Shown here: positions 17,209 through 26,758 of the stretch, piece by piece | Position numbering within the stretch: the stretch's first letter is position 1 | Layout: the number at the start of each line of letters is the position of its first letter | NCBI RefSeq assembly: GCF_016458205.1 | Contig: NZ_JAEMED010000011.1 | Coordinates: forward strand, 1 to 50,525 | Length of the DNA: 50,525 bases | Source of the DNA: Streptococcus sp. 121 | Lineage (GTDB): Bacteria > Bacillota > Bacilli > Lactobacillales > Streptococcaceae | Reading direction: 5' to 3' | The notes under the pieces: model-generated | Told to the model about the DNA's origin: nothing | The model's database searches: none | Seen by the model: only the letters and a program-made list of their open reading frames with translations | Translations under genes and position numbers: made by a program

Positions 17209-17337
17209 ATGGCGTTTGGTGACACAGGGAAACGGAAAAAATCTGCCTTTGAAAAATTAACCATGTTGGTTGTGATTATTATGGTTCTCGTAACAGTTGG
17301 AGCTATTTTCATGACGGCTATCTCTGCAATTATCTAG
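17209..17337 (+). CDS. Small membrane protein, DUF4044-like
   Basis: 42 residues: a basic cytosolic start (MAFGDTGKRKKSAFEKL) and a single membrane helix (about 18-40). GAAGGAG lies 5-6 nt before the ATG. Short proteins of this kind, annotated DUF4044, are widely conserved in streptococci. A related family member, MacP, is reported to activate the cell-wall synthase PBP2a in pneumococcus, but this protein is shorter than what I recall of MacP and I do not claim the function. A terminator follows at once. Confidence 0.65.
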   Translation: MAFGDTGKRKKSAFEKLTMLVVIIMVLVTVGAIFMTAISAII

Positions 17338-17342
17338 GAGTC

Positions 17343-17381
17343 AAAGACCGTGGAAGCCTAGGGGCAACCGTGGTCTTTTTT
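17343..17381 (+). terminator. Intrinsic terminator before obgE
   Basis: AAAGACCGTGG (17343-17353) pairs with CCGTGGTCTTT (17368-17378) with two G-U pairs, followed by a T run to 17381. Confidence 0.75.
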
Positions 17382-17403
17382 ACCATGTAGGAGGAATTGG
17401 AAG

Positions 17404-18717
17404 ATGAGTATGTTTTTAGATACTGCCAAAATTAAGGTGAAGGCAGGAAAAGGTGGCGATGGCATGGTAGCCTTCCGTCGCGAAAAATATGTCCCTAATG
17501 GAGGTCCTTGGGGCGGCGACGGAGGTCGCGGTGGCGATGTTGTCTTTAAAGTAGATGAGGGTCTGCGGACCTTGATGGACTTCCGCTACAATCGTCATTT
17601 CAAAGCCCAAGCGGGTGAGAAAGGGATGAACAAAGGGATGCATGGTCGTGGAGCCGAGGACTTGTATGTTGCAGTACCTCCAGGGACAACTGTGCGAGAT
17701 TTGGAATCTGGAAAGGTTTTGGCGGATTTGATTGAACAAGACCAAGAGTTCATCGTGGCGAAAGGTGGTCGAGGTGGTCGAGGGAATATCCGTTTTGCGA
17801 CCCCTCGGAATCCAGCTCCAGAAATTTCTGAGAACGGGGAGCCTGGCCAAGAGCGAGAGTTATTGCTGGAATTGAAAATTTTGGCAGATGTCGGTTTGGT
17901 CGGTTTTCCATCTGTAGGAAAATCCACCTTGCTCTCAGTCATTACTGCTGCCAAACCTAAGATTGGTGCCTATCACTTTACGACCATTGTTCCAAATCTA
18001 GGGATGGTTCAGACCCCAAGTGGGGATTCTTATGCAGTAGCGGATCTTCCTGGATTGATTGAAGGGGCTAGTCAAGGAGTTGGGCTCGGAACCCAGTTCC
18101 TGCGTCACATTGAACGGACGCGCGTGATTTGGCATGTCATTGACATGAGTGCGAGCGAAGGACGAGACCCTTACGAAGACTATTTGGCTATCAACAAGGA
18201 GTTGGAGTCTTACAATCTTCGTCTGATGGAACGGCCTCAGATTATTGTTGCTAATAAGATGGATATGCCAGACAGTGAGGACAACCTTAGAACCTTTAAG
18301 AAAAAATTGGCGGCCAACTATGATGAATTTGATGAATTACCAATGATTTTCCCCATTTCCGGAATTAGTAAAAAAGGATTAGGTCCACTATTGGATGCCA
18401 GTGCAGATCTCTTGGCTAAAACTCCAGAGTTTCTTCTATATGATAGTGATGACATGTATCAAGAAGAAGCTTATTATGGATTTGACCAAGAAGAAGCGGC
18501 CTTTGAAATTTCACGGGATGATGATGCCACATGGGTCTTGTCTGGAGCTAAGTTAGAAAAACTCTTTACCATGACTAACTTTGATCGAGACGAAGCGGTT
18601 ATGAAGTTTGCTCGTCAATTGCGTGGTATGGGTGTTGATGAGGCCCTTCGCGAACGCGGGGCCCGCGATGGTGACTTGGTCCGCATCGGGAACTTTGAGT
18701 TTGAGTTTGTGGACTAG
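17404..18717 (+). CDS. obgE: GTPase ObgE/CgtA
   Basis: 437 residues. Glycine-rich Obg fold (about 1-160; [19 protein letters not shown]), GTPase domain with G1 GFPSVGKST near 168, G3 [10 protein letters not shown]4 NKMD, and a C-terminal OCT domain (about 350-437). Binds the 50S subunit and controls late ribosome assembly, with links to (p)ppGpp. Start at the ATG with GGAGGAATTGGAAG upstream; a second ATG two codons in is possible. Followed by a small gene whose Shine-Dalgarno overlaps the obgE stop. Confidence 0.95.
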   Translation: MSMFLDTAKIKVKAGKGGDGMVAFRREKYVPNGGPWGGDGGRGGDVVFKVDEGLRTLMDFRYNRHFKAQAGEKGMNKGMHGRGAEDLYVAVPPGTTVRDLESGKVLADLIEQDQEFIVAKGGRGGRGNIRFATPRNPAPEISENGEPGQERELLLELKILADVGLVGFPSVGKSTLLSVITAAKPKIGAYHFTTIVPNLGMVQTPSGDSYAVADLPGLIEGASQGVGLGTQFLRHIERTRVIWHVIDMSASEGRDPYEDYLAINKELESYNLRLMERPQIIVANKMDMPDSEDNLRTFKKKLAANYDEFDELPMIFPISGISKKGLGPLLDASADLLAKTPEFLLYDSDDMYQEEAYYGFDQEEAAFEISRDDDATWVLSGAKLEKLFTMTNFDRDEAVMKFARQLRGMGVDEALRERGARDGDLVRIGNFEFEFVD

Positions 18718-18726
18718 GAGGTTCTT

Positions 18727-18876
18727 GTGGGAGATAAGCCGATATCTTTTAAGGACGCTGATGGGAACTTTGTTTCAGCGGCAGATGTCTGGAACGAAGA
18801 GAAGTTGGAAGCCCTTTTTAATACGCTGAATCCCAATCGGAAACTCCGATTGGAGCGACAAGAGAAGAATGAATAA
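18727..18876 (+). CDS. Conserved 49-residue streptococcal protein of unknown function
   Basis: GTG start, AGGAGG 5 nt upstream and overlapping the obgE stop codon, so it is coupled to obgE. The protein begins MGDKPISFKDADGNFVSAAD and is highly charged, with a basic C-terminus (KLRLERQEKNE). I recall a nearly identical small frame after obgE in other streptococci but no function. No signal or membrane segment. A possible cofactor of ribosome assembly is speculation from position only. A terminator follows 9 nt after its stop. Confidence 0.7.
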   Translation: MGDKPISFKDADGNFVSAADVWNEEKLEALFNTLNPNRKLRLERQEKNE

Positions 18877-18884
18877 TCATTTTG

Positions 18885-18908
18885 AGGCCCGAAAGGGTCT
18901 TTTTTTTT
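18885..18908 (+). terminator. Intrinsic terminator of the obgE operon
   Basis: AGGCCC (18885-18890), GAAA tetraloop, GGGTCT (18895-18900) with one G-U, then nine T. Confidence 0.88.
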
Positions 18909-18945
18909 GAAAAAATATTTCAAAAAACACATAATTAGGTGACAA

Positions 18946-19004
18946 AATTGTAAAACTTTGTTACAATTAACATACAAGGTAACAAAAATGTAATATTTGT
19001 TACA
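18946..19004 (+). promoter_or_regulatory. Two TGTAA/TTACA dyads upstream of the SH3b protein gene
   Basis: Dyad 1 is AATTGTAA (18946-18953) and TTACAATT (18961-18968). Dyad 2 is TGTAA (18989-18993) and TTACA (19000-19004), inside a wider GTAACAAA...TTTGTTAC repeat (18979-18986, 18996-19003). Centres lie about 40 bp apart, close to four helical turns. The half-site resembles the WalR/VicR half-site TGTNA, but WalR sites are direct repeats with 5-bp spacing, so the regulator is open. The promoter itself is not clear to me. Confidence 0.45.
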
Positions 19005-19039
19005 AAAAAGATTCCTTGAGATCAAGCGGGAGGTTCATA

Positions 19040-21349
19040 ATGAAAGTCAAAGATTTGTGGAACCCAGTTCAACGTTATTCTATTCGTAAATACAGTGTTG
19101 GTGTTGCTTCGATTGCGATTGGGACTATGCTTTTAGGAGCGGGTTCTACAGTCGCGGCTGACCAAGTTTCTGTGGAAGCACCTCTCGCTGTCACTCCGCA
19201 AGAGGTAGAGGGGGAACAAACTCAATCTCCAGTAGATGCGGTCTATGCTGCACCAGCTCAGCTTCAACCTCGTGCGATGCTTTTGACTGCGGACCAGGTG
19301 CAGGAATTTCCTGAACAGCCTGCTCAAGACTTGGCTCCAACTGGTTCCTATACCTTTGCGGAAACTGTTGGGGTAAAAAATGAATTGTCCGCTAAAGCTG
19401 AAACAGAATTTTACTTCCAAGCAGGAGACCAAGTTCACTATGACCAGTTGCATAACCAAGAAGGCTATCAATGGTTGTCCTATAAATCCTATAGTGGACA
19501 ACGGCGCTATGCTCCGATTGGTGTTCTCAATGCAGCACCTGTTGCTCCTCAAGTAGAAGAAAAACCAGAAGTAGAGACAACTGCACCTTTAGCTGCTTCT
19601 GGTACTTATAAATTTGATGGCCGCTATGGTATCAAAAAAGAAGCACGAGTAGCCAGCCTGGATGTTGCCTACTACGACAAAGGTGGCTCAGTAAACTACG
19701 ACAAGGTCTTAGAAGCAGATGGTCACCGTTGGCTTAGCTACCTCAGCTACAGCGGCAACCGCTATTACATCGCGATTGAAAAGCTAGCGGCAGCACCAAA
19801 GGCTGAAGTCAAACCAGAAGAACCAAGCACATCTGCAGTGGGTATCCCCTCTTCTGGAACTTTCCGTTTCGATGGTCGCTTCGGTATCAAAAAAGAAGCA
19901 CGAGTAGCCAGCCCGGATGTTGCCTACTATGACAAAGGTGGTTCTGTAAACTACGACAAGGTCTTAGAAGCAGATGGTCACCGTTGGCTTAGCTATCTCA
20001 GCTACAGCGGTTACCGCCATTACATCGCGATTGAAAAGCTAGCGGCAGCACCAAAGGCTGAAGTCAAACCAGAATCCAAACCAGAAGAACCAAGCACATC
20101 TCCAGTGGGTATCCCTTCTACTGGAAATTTCCGATTCGATGGTCGCTTCGGCATTAAAAAAGAAGCACGAGTAGCAAGTCCTGATGTTGCCTACTACGAC
20201 AAAGGTAGCTCTGTAAACTACGACAAGGTCTTAGAAGCAGATGGCCACCGTTGGCTTAGCTATCTCAGCTACAGCGGCAACCGCTATTACATCGCGATTG
20301 AAAAGCTAGCGGCAGCACCAAAGGCGGAAGTAAAACCAGAAACCAAGCTAGAAGTTCCAAGCACATCTGCAGTGGGTATCCCCTCTTCTGGAACTTTCCG
20401 TTTCGAAGGTCGCTTCGGTATCAAAAAAGAAGCACGAGTAGCCAGCCCGGATGTTGCCTACTATGACAAAGGTGGCTCAGTAAACTATGACAAGGTCTTA
20501 GAAGCAGATGGCCACCGTTGGCTTAGCTACCTCAGCTACAGTGGCAACCGCCATTACATCGCGATTGAAAAGCTAGCGGCAGCACCAAAGGCGGAAGTAA
20601 AACCAGAAACCAAGCTAGAAGTTCCAAGCACATCTCCAGTGGGTATCCCCTCTTCTGGAACTTTCCGTTTCGAAGGTCGCTTCGGTATCAAAAAAGAAGC
20701 ACGAGTAGCTAGCCCGGATGTTGCCTACTACGACACAGGTAGCTCAGTAAACTACGATAAAGTCTTAGAAGCAGATGGCCACCGTTGGCTTAGCTACCTC
20801 AGTTACAGCGGCAACCGCCATTACATCGCGATTGAAAAGCTGGTGGCAGCACCAAAGGCTGAAGTCAAACCAGAAACCAAACCAGAAGTACCAAGCACAT
20901 CTCCAGTGGGTATCCCCTCTTCTGGAACTTTCCGATTCGATGGTCGCTTCGGCATTAAAAAAGAAGCACGAGTAGCAAGTCCTGATGTTGCCTACTACGA
21001 CACAGGTAGTTCTGTAAACTACGATAAGGTCTTAGAAGCGGATGGTCACCGTTGGCTTAGCTATCTCAGCTACAGCGGCAACCGCTATTACATTGCGATT
21101 GAAAAGCTAGCGGCAGTACCAAAAGCTGAAGTCAAACCAACCCTGCATCAAGGTCTTCCATCAGCCGGTACTTATACCTTTGGAGCAGAAGCATTGGTTA
21201 AAAATCAAGCTCAAATGTCTGCCCCAGCCGTAGCTCTTTATGAAAAAGGGATGTCTGTGAACTATGACAAGATTGTTCAAGCTGAAGGCCGCAACTGGAT
21301 CAGCTACATCTCAGGCTCAGGCATTCGTCGCTATGTTGTCCTTCCTTAG
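19040..21349 (+). CDS. Secreted multi-SH3b (SH3_5) repeat cell-wall-binding protein
   Basis: 769 residues from the ATG at 19040, chosen for GGGAGG 6 nt upstream. YSIRK-type signal peptide (YSIRKYSVGVASIAIGTMLL near residue 14), cleavage probably after AD-free STVAA near residue 41. A short Pro/Gln-rich region is followed by eight SH3b domains: one divergent (about residues 97-155), six nearly identical (starting near 187, 272, 361, 450, 539 and 628) joined by Pro/Lys-rich linkers (KAEVKPETK), and a divergent last one (about 709-769). There is no LPXTG motif, no membrane tail, and no recognisable hydrolase, amidase or adhesin domain. SH3_5 domains in streptococci bind peptidoglycan, so attachment by non-covalent wall binding is likely. 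Role unknown. Confidence 0.85.
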   Translation: MKVKDLWNPVQRYSIRKYSVGVASIAIGTMLLGAGSTVAADQVSVEAPLAVTPQEVEGEQTQSPVDAVYAAPAQLQPRAMLLTADQVQEFPEQPAQDLAPTGSYTFAETVGVKNELSAKAETEFYFQAGDQVHYDQLHNQEGYQWLSYKSYSGQRRYAPIGVLNAAPVAPQVEEKPEVETTAPLAASGTYKFDGRYGIKKEARVASLDVAYYDKGGSVNYDKVLEADGHRWLSYLSYSGNRYYIAIEKLAAAPKAEVKPEEPSTSAVGIPSSGTFRFDGRFGIKKEARVASPDVAYYDKGGSVNYDKVLEADGHRWLSYLSYSGYRHYIAIEKLAAAPKAEVKPESKPEEPSTSPVGIPSTGNFRFDGRFGIKKEARVASPDVAYYDKGSSVNYDKVLEADGHRWLSYLSYSGNRYYIAIEKLAAAPKAEVKPETKLEVPSTSAVGIPSSGTFRFEGRFGIKKEARVASPDVAYYDKGGSVNYDKVLEADGHRWLSYLSYSGNRHYIAIEKLAAAPKAEVKPETKLEVPSTSPVGIPSSGTFRFEGRFGIKKEARVASPDVAYYDTGSSVNYDKVLEADGHRWLSYLSYSGNRHYIAIEKLVAAPKAEVKPETKPEVPSTSPVGIPSSGTFRFDGRFGIKKEARVASPDVAYYDTGSSVNYDKVLEADGHRWLSYLSYSGNRYYIAIEKLAAVPKAEVKPTLHQGLPSAGTYTFGAEALVKNQAQMSAPAVALYEKGMSVNYDKIVQAEGRNWISYISGSGIRRYVVLP
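19598..21163 (+). repeat. Tandem in-gene repeat, six units
   Basis: Units start at 19598, 19853, 20120, 20387, 20654 and 20921. Spacing is 255 bp for the first and 267 bp for the next four; the last unit is 243 bp. Units are almost identical at the DNA level, so copy number can change by recombination; assemblies may collapse or expand here. Confidence 0.9.
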
Positions 21350-21361
21350 TAAAAATTTGAT

Positions 21362-21408
21362 ATACCAAAATCCCCATGGAATTAGCGATTCCATGGGGGT
21401 TTTGGTAT
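21362..21408 (+). terminator. Terminator after the SH3b protein gene
   Basis: 21-bp arms (21362-21382, 21388-21408) with one G-U pair and a 5-nt loop. The T tract is short (TTTT inside the distal arm), but the stem is very stable. Confidence 0.7.
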
Positions 21409-21436
21409 TAATATACTTTGAAAATCAATCTTAAAC

Positions 21437-21593
21437 CCATTACATTTCAAAATCTGAATGTGTTAATCTTCTTCGCCGAACTATAGTTCAGCCTTCATCA
21501 GATTGATGGCAAGCGATGCTTGCTTCATTACCTATAAATTTTAATCCAATTCCTGGATTAAAATTCGTTTCAGATTTCGAACTGTTTCGAGTA
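21437..21593. repeat. Interspersed repeat, copy A5
   Basis: Reads CATTACATTTCAAAATCTGA to CAGATTTCGAACTGTTTCGAGTA. Contains AATTTTAATCCA (21537-21548) / TGGATTAAAATT (21554-21565), GCAAGC-gat-GCTTGC and GAACTATAGTTC. It ends exactly at the glnQ stop codon, between two convergent genes. Confidence 0.65.
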
Positions 21594-22337
21594 TTAAACG
21601 TTCAAGACTTTATCAAGGAAGTCTTTCAAACGTGGGTGTTGGGGGTTATCAAAGATTTCGTCTGGTCGTCCATCTTCGAGGAATTCACCGTCAGCGGTGA
21701 AGATAACCCGGTTGGCAACTTGGCGGGCAAATCCCATCTCGTGGGTAACAATAATCATGGTCATTCCTTGCTCTGCCAGGTCTTTCATAACATTCAATAC
21801 GTCTCCGACCATCTCTGGGTCAAGAGCGGAGGTTGGTTCGTCAAAGAGCATGATTTCTGGTTTCATAGCCAAACCACGCGCAATGGCCACCCGTTGTTTC
21901 TGCCCTCCGGAAAGGCTATCTGGCATGGCATCGGCTTTTTCAGCCAACCCAACTTTTTCCAAGAGTTCCATTCCCAAGCTTTTTGCTTCTTCAAGAGACA
22001 TGCGATTGTGCTCAACAGGTGCAAAGGTAATATTTTCAAGAACAGTCATATGTGGGAAGAGGTTGAAGTGCTGGAAGACCATACCGATGTCTTCCCGGAC
22101 TTTATCCACATCTGTTGTCGGAAGCGTGAGGTCCTCACCGTTTACAGTGATGTGCCCGCTGGTTGCTTCCTCCAGCAGGTTGAGGCTGCGGAGGAAGGTT
22201 GACTTACCAGAACCAGAAGGGCCGATGATGCAGACTACATCTCCTTCATAGAATTGAGTGGTGATGCCTTTTAGAACCTCATTTTTGCCGTAGTACTTGT
22301 GAAGATCATTTACATCTATTTTCAATTGTTTACTCAT
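21594..22337 (-). CDS. glnQ: Amino acid ABC transporter ATP-binding protein GlnQ
   Basis: 247 residues. Walker [10 protein letters not shown] near residue 38, Q-loop [13 protein letters not shown], signature [16 protein letters not shown] near 148, Walker [15 protein letters not shown] near 170, H-loop VTHEMGFAR. Polar-amino-acid (PAAT) family ATPase. Its start overlaps the stop of the permease gene by 4 bp (ATGA), so the two are coupled. Energises glutamine/glutamate-type uptake; the exact amino acid is inferred from the GlnP partner. Confidence 0.9.
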   Translation of the reverse strand: MSKQLKIDVNDLHKYYGKNEVLKGITTQFYEGDVVCIIGPSGSGKSTFLRSLNLLEEATSGHITVNGEDLTLPTTDVDKVREDIGMVFQHFNLFPHMTVLENITFAPVEHNRMSLEEAKSLGMELLEKVGLAEKADAMPDSLSGGQKQRVAIARGLAMKPEIMLFDEPTSALDPEMVGDVLNVMKDLAEQGMTMIIVTHEMGFARQVANRVIFTADGEFLEDGRPDEIFDNPQHPRLKDFLDKVLNV

Positions 22338-24520
22338 TTACTGGTCCTCTTTTCTAGATGTTTCGCTAGGCGAGTGAGAGAAGTAATCAAGATGAGGTAA
22401 ATCACAGCTAGGATTGCGTACATCCGGAAGCTTTGGTAGTTCCGCGCGATGATAATTTTACCTGTTTGGAAGAGCTCAACCAATCCAATTGCGGATACGA
22501 TGGTTGTATCTTTTAGGGCAATAACAAACTGGTTGATGAAGTTTGGAAGCATAATCTTAGCAGCTTGGGGAAGAATGATCTTCCGCATAGTCTTGCTGTA
22601 AGAGATACCCAAACTGCGGCTGGCTTCCATCTGACCGGCAGGAACGGCTTGAATACCACCCCGTACAATCTCGGCGATATAAGCACCAGAGTTTAGTGAC
22701 AAAGCAATCACACCGGCGACAAAGTCATTGATTGGAGATTGTTGACCCGTCATGCTTTCAATCAAGTTGGGGATACCCCAGAAGATGAAAGCAGCAAGGA
22801 TCATCAATGGAATTCCACGAATGACATCCACGAAAATGGAAGCAGCAGTGCGCAAAGCAGGAACTGGGCTAACACTAAACATTCCGAAGATGATACCGAT
22901 GACCATAGCAATGGCAAAGGAAATCAAAGTCAAGGAAATGGTAATCCATAGACCGTTTAGCAATTGCTTGTAGTTGTTTTGGAGCAAGCCCCAGATAGTT
23001 GTTTCGTCAACCGTAGAAGATTGATTGCTGCTTGCAGTTGACTCACCTAGGTATTTATCGAGGAGTTTTTCATATTCCCCATTTGCTTTCAAGTTGGCCA
23101 AACCATTGTTGAACATCTCGATCAATTCAGGGTTGGTTCCTTTTTTAACGGCGAAGCCGTATTGACCCACTGGGATTCCAGCGATTGGAGTAGCCAAGTC
23201 TTGGCCTTGGTTGATCGCATATTTGATGATGGGTTCATCATCCATGATGGCATCTACGGAGCCAGCATTTAAACTATCGTACATAGATGCAGCTTCTGAG
23301 AAGACTTTAATGTCGTAGCCGTATTTATCTTTGTTTTCGGTCAAGAAGTCGTGAGAAGCGGTACCGTTTTTCACCCCAACGGTTTTTCCTTTGAGGTCTT
23401 CATAGGAAGCGATGTCGCTGTTTTTCTTAACCCCGATAATGGCATTGGCAATGTAGTAAGGGTCGGAGAAGTCAAAAGTCTTCTTCCGTTCATCCGTAAT
23501 GGACATTCCAGCTTCGATTCCGTCTGCTTGTCCTGCTTGAACTGCGTTTACCGCTGCATCAAATCCAGGGTTGGTGACAGAAATAGTGAAGCCTTGATCT
23601 TTAGCGATTGCTTGAATCAACTCCATATCGATTCCAGTGTACTCGTTGGAATCATTTTGGAAAACAAATGGCGCGAAGGAAGAGTCGCTGACAATCTTGT
23701 ATTCGCTCTTGACCGGAGTTGTAGTTTGGCCGGCAGGTGTAGAGGTTTCAGGGATATTGGCAGCTACAGAGTTGTTTGAACCACCAGTCCATGTGTTGAT
23801 GATTTGTTCTAGGCTACCATCTTCTTTCATTTCAGCTAGTGCTTCATTGAATTCCTCAACAAGGTATTCCTTATCGCTGCCTTTTTTAACACCGAAGGCA
23901 AAGCTTCCAACGGGTTCTCCGTCCATTAGAATTTCCAAGTTTTGACCTTGGTCGATGGCGTATTGGAGAACAGGTTTGTCATCCATGATGGCGTCAACAG
24001 CACCAGCCTGGAGGCTGTTGTTCATCAAATCTCCAGTGTCGAAGGTTTTGATTTCGTAGCCATACTTGTCCTTGTTGTCCTCAAGGAAGCGTTGAGCGGC
24101 GGTACCGTTTTTGACTCCAACGGTTTTGCCTTTGAGTTGGCTATAGTCTGAAATTCCTTTTCCCTTTAGGGTTGCGATAACCACCTTGGTATCGTAATAG
24201 GTGTCAGACATGGTGAACACTTTTTTACGTTCTTCGGTTGCGGTCATCCCTGCCATGATGGCATCGGCTTGGCCGGCTTGAACCGCATTAACAGCCGCAT
24301 CGAAGCCAGGATAACTTTGTTCGTAGTTCCATCCTTTTTTCTCTGCGACTGCCTTGATGATATCGACGTCGATTCCTTTATAGACTTGATCTGAATCTTT
24401 AAATTCAAATGGTGCATAAGCGGTATCTGATACAATCTTAATGGTATCAGCTGCCTGCACGCCGCTTGTTACAAATAGTGGAAACAGAAGTAACAAGAGA
24501 CTTAGAAGTTTTTTCTTCAT
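22334..24520 (-). CDS. glnP: Amino acid ABC transporter, tandem substrate-binding domains fused to permease (GlnP type)
   Basis: 728 residues. Signal peptide (about 1-23, ending SGVQAA), first substrate-binding domain (about 25-250), second (about 275-495), then a PAAT permease domain (about 515-728) with five or so helices and the EAA loop ([23 protein letters not shown]). The two binding domains are clearly related to each other (both carry [19 protein letters not shown] and [16 protein letters not shown] blocks). This fused layout is that of lactococcal GlnP, where the two domains bind glutamine, glutamate or asparagine with different affinity. No lipobox is needed because the binding domains are tethered. 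Transcribed from the extended -10 at 24550 with AAGGAG before the ATG. Confidence 0.9.
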   Translation of the reverse strand: MKKKLLSLLLLLFPLFVTSGVQAADTIKIVSDTAYAPFEFKDSDQVYKGIDVDIIKAVAEKKGWNYEQSYPGFDAAVNAVQAGQADAIMAGMTATEERKKVFTMSDTYYDTKVVIATLKGKGISDYSQLKGKTVGVKNGTAAQRFLEDNKDKYGYEIKTFDTGDLMNNSLQAGAVDAIMDDKPVLQYAIDQGQNLEILMDGEPVGSFAFGVKKGSDKEYLVEEFNEALAEMKEDGSLEQIINTWTGGSNNSVAANIPETSTPAGQTTTPVKSEYKIVSDSSFAPFVFQNDSNEYTGIDMELIQAIAKDQGFTISVTNPGFDAAVNAVQAGQADGIEAGMSITDERKKTFDFSDPYYIANAIIGVKKNSDIASYEDLKGKTVGVKNGTASHDFLTENKDKYGYDIKVFSEAASMYDSLNAGSVDAIMDDEPIIKYAINQGQDLATPIAGIPVGQYGFAVKKGTNPELIEMFNNGLANLKANGEYEKLLDKYLGESTASSNQSSTVDETTIWGLLQNNYKQLLNGLWITISLTLISFAIAMVIGIIFGMFSVSPVPALRTAASIFVDVIRGIPLMILAAFIFWGIPNLIESMTGQQSPINDFVAGVIALSLNSGAYIAEIVRGGIQAVPAGQMEASRSLGISYSKTMRKIILPQAAKIMLPNFINQFVIALKDTTIVSAIGLVELFQTGKIIIARNYQSFRMYAILAVIYLILITSLTRLAKHLEKRTSK

Positions 24521-24549
24521 TTCGGCATCTCCTTTTAGAATATTTTCAA

Positions 24550-24578
24550 ATTATACCAAAAAGGACCAGAGGATGCAA
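24550..24578 (-). promoter_or_regulatory. glnPQ promoter
   Basis: Minus strand: TTGCAT (24578-24573), 17-bp spacer ending TGG, TATAAT (24555-24550). The leader is about 25 nt. Confidence 0.6.
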
Positions 24579-24640
24579 ATTGAGCGGGTTTTATGTCAGA
24601 ACTTCTGACATATCAAAGTCAAGATTTCCCTGCCAAAAGA

Positions 24641-24649
24641 TGGTAAAAT
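24641..24649 (+). promoter_or_regulatory. uvrB extended -10
   Basis: TGGTAAAAT at 24641-24649; no good -35 seen. Start of transcription near 24656 would leave an mRNA leader of about 10 nt holding GAGG. Confidence 0.4.
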
Positions 24650-24666
24650 AGAAGATGAGGTGTACT

Positions 24667-26655
24667 ATGATTGAAAGAATAGAAGATAATCAATTTAAGC
24701 TGGTATCTAAGTACCAACCGTCTGGGGATCAACCCCAGGCAATCGAAGAACTTGTTGACAACATTGAAGGTGGAGAGAAGGCTCAAATCCTAATGGGAGC
24801 CACTGGTACGGGGAAAACCTACACCATGAGTCAGGTAATTGCCAAGGTCAATAAACCGACTCTGGTGATCGCCCACAATAAAACCTTGGCCGGTCAGCTT
24901 TATGGGGAGTTCAAGGAATTCTTCCCAGAGAATGCAGTCGAGTACTTTGTTTCTTACTATGATTACTACCAACCTGAAGCCTATGTGCCATCCAGCGATA
25001 CCTATATCGAGAAAGATAGTTCCGTCAATGATGAGATTGACAAGCTTCGCCACTCAGCTACTTCGGCTCTATTGGAGCGGAACGATGTCATTGTCGTAGC
25101 CTCTGTTTCCTGTATCTATGGTTTGGGTTCACCCAAAGAATATGCGGACAAGGTTGTCAGTTTACGGCCAGGTCAACTCATTTCACGAGATCAACTTCTC
25201 AATGATTTGGTAGAGATTCAGTTTGAACGCAATGACATTGATTTTCAACGGGGCCGTTTCCGGGTACGGGGGGACGTGGTTGAAGTCTTCCCTGCCAGTC
25301 GAGACGAGCATGCCTTTCGGATTGAATTTTTTGGCGATGAAATCGACCGGATTCGTGAAATTGAAGCTCTTACCGGTCAGGTTTTGGGGGAGGTTGATCA
25401 TCTAGCCATTTATCCCGCGACTCACTTCGTGACCAACGACCAGCATTTGGAGATGGCTATCGCCAAGATTCAGGCAGAGTTAGAAGAGCAGCTAGCCCTA
25501 TTTGAGAAGGAAGGTAAGCTTCTTGAAGCGCAGCGTTTGAAACAAAGAACGGATTATGACATTGAAATGTTGCGTGAAATGGGCTACACCAATGGGGTGG
25601 AGAACTATTCGCGGCATATGGATGGTCGTTCGGAAGGGGAGCCGCCTTATACCCTCTTGGATTTCTTCCCGGAAGACTTCCTGATCATGATTGATGAGTC
25701 GCACATGACTATGGGGCAAATTAAGGGGATGTACAATGGGGACCGCTCACGCAAGGAGATGTTGGTGAACCATGGCTTCCGTCTGCCAAGTGCCCTTGAT
25801 AACCGTCCGCTGCGGCGGGAAGAATTTGAGCAGCACGTTCATCAAATTGTCTATGTCTCTGCAACCCCGGGAGATTACGAGATGGAGGAGACTGAAACAA
25901 TTGTCGAGCAAATCATTCGGCCAACGGGACTATTGGACCCAGAAGTTGAGGTGCGTCCAACTCATGGGCAAATGGAGGATCTCCTAGGAGAAATTCATGA
26001 ACGCGTTGCTAAGAACGAACGGGTCTTCATTACCACACTTACCAAGAAAATGGCGGAAGATTTGACGGACTACCTCAAGGAAATGGGAGTCAAAGTCAAG
26101 TATATGCACTCGGATATCAAGACTTTGGAACGGACGGAGATTATCCGCGACCTGCGATTGGGAGTGTTTGATGTTCTGATAGGAATCAACTTGCTTCGGG
26201 AAGGGATTGACGTTCCGGAGGTTAGCTTGGTGGCTATTTTGGATGCCGACAAAGAAGGGTTTCTTCGCAATGAACGGGGGCTTATCCAGACTATCGGTCG
26301 GGCTGCTCGTAATAGCGAGGGACACGTGATTATGTATGCCGACACCGAAACGGAATCCATGAAAAAAGCCATGAAAGAAACCGCTCGCCGTCGGGCCATC
26401 CAGATGGAATACAATGAAAAACATGGCATTGTTCCACAAACCATCAAGAAAGAAATTCGCGATCTGATCAGTGTCACCAAGGCCGCTCTACCAGAGCAAG
26501 AGGAGACACCAGATTTCGAAAGCATGAACAAAAAAGAACGCAAAGAAGCGATCAAGAAATTGGAAGAACAGATGCAGGAAGCAGCTGGTATTCTTGATTT
26601 CGAGTTGGCGGCACAAATTCGTGATATGATTCTGGAAATCAAGGCTCTGGATTAA
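24667..26655 (+). CDS. uvrB: Excinuclease ABC subunit B
   Basis: 662 residues from the ATG at 24667, with GAGG 6 nt upstream; this matches the usual streptococcal length, while an ATG 12 nt earlier would overlap the ribosome-binding site. Walker [11 protein letters not shown] near residue 40, beta-hairpin [22 protein letters not shown] near 92-115, Walker B IMIDESH near 340, helicase motif [11 protein letters not shown], and a C-terminal UVR domain (about 620-655) for UvrC. Damage verification in nucleotide excision repair. Divergent from glnPQ. Confidence 0.96.
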   Translation: MIERIEDNQFKLVSKYQPSGDQPQAIEELVDNIEGGEKAQILMGATGTGKTYTMSQVIAKVNKPTLVIAHNKTLAGQLYGEFKEFFPENAVEYFVSYYDYYQPEAYVPSSDTYIEKDSSVNDEIDKLRHSATSALLERNDVIVVASVSCIYGLGSPKEYADKVVSLRPGQLISRDQLLNDLVEIQFERNDIDFQRGRFRVRGDVVEVFPASRDEHAFRIEFFGDEIDRIREIEALTGQVLGEVDHLAIYPATHFVTNDQHLEMAIAKIQAELEEQLALFEKEGKLLEAQRLKQRTDYDIEMLREMGYTNGVENYSRHMDGRSEGEPPYTLLDFFPEDFLIMIDESHMTMGQIKGMYNGDRSRKEMLVNHGFRLPSALDNRPLRREEFEQHVHQIVYVSATPGDYEMEETETIVEQIIRPTGLLDPEVEVRPTHGQMEDLLGEIHERVAKNERVFITTLTKKMAEDLTDYLKEMGVKVKYMHSDIKTLERTEIIRDLRLGVFDVLIGINLLREGIDVPEVSLVAILDADKEGFLRNERGLIQTIGRAARNSEGHVIMYADTETESMKKAMKETARRRAIQMEYNEKHGIVPQTIKKEIRDLISVTKAALPEQEETPDFESMNKKERKEAIKKLEEQMQEAAGILDFELAAQIRDMILEIKALD

Positions 26656-26758
26656 GCCGAGTGAAATCTAAGTGTGATAAAACTAGGGATTGTCAATTTT
26701 GGAAGATTAGCAGTATCTGAGCTTATTAAATAGGAAGAAAAAGAAAGGGAGGAAGCCG

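Noticed and set aside
20775..20975. Open frame in another phase within the SH3b repeats, and similar overlapping frames in glnQ, uvrB and dnaX
   Set aside because: No ribosome-binding sites, repeat-derived composition, and full overlap with well-supported genes.
19598..21163. Regular repeats that at first resemble a CRISPR or satellite array
   Set aside because: Units are 243-267 bp, in frame, and encode SH3b domains; there are no short repeats with unique spacers.
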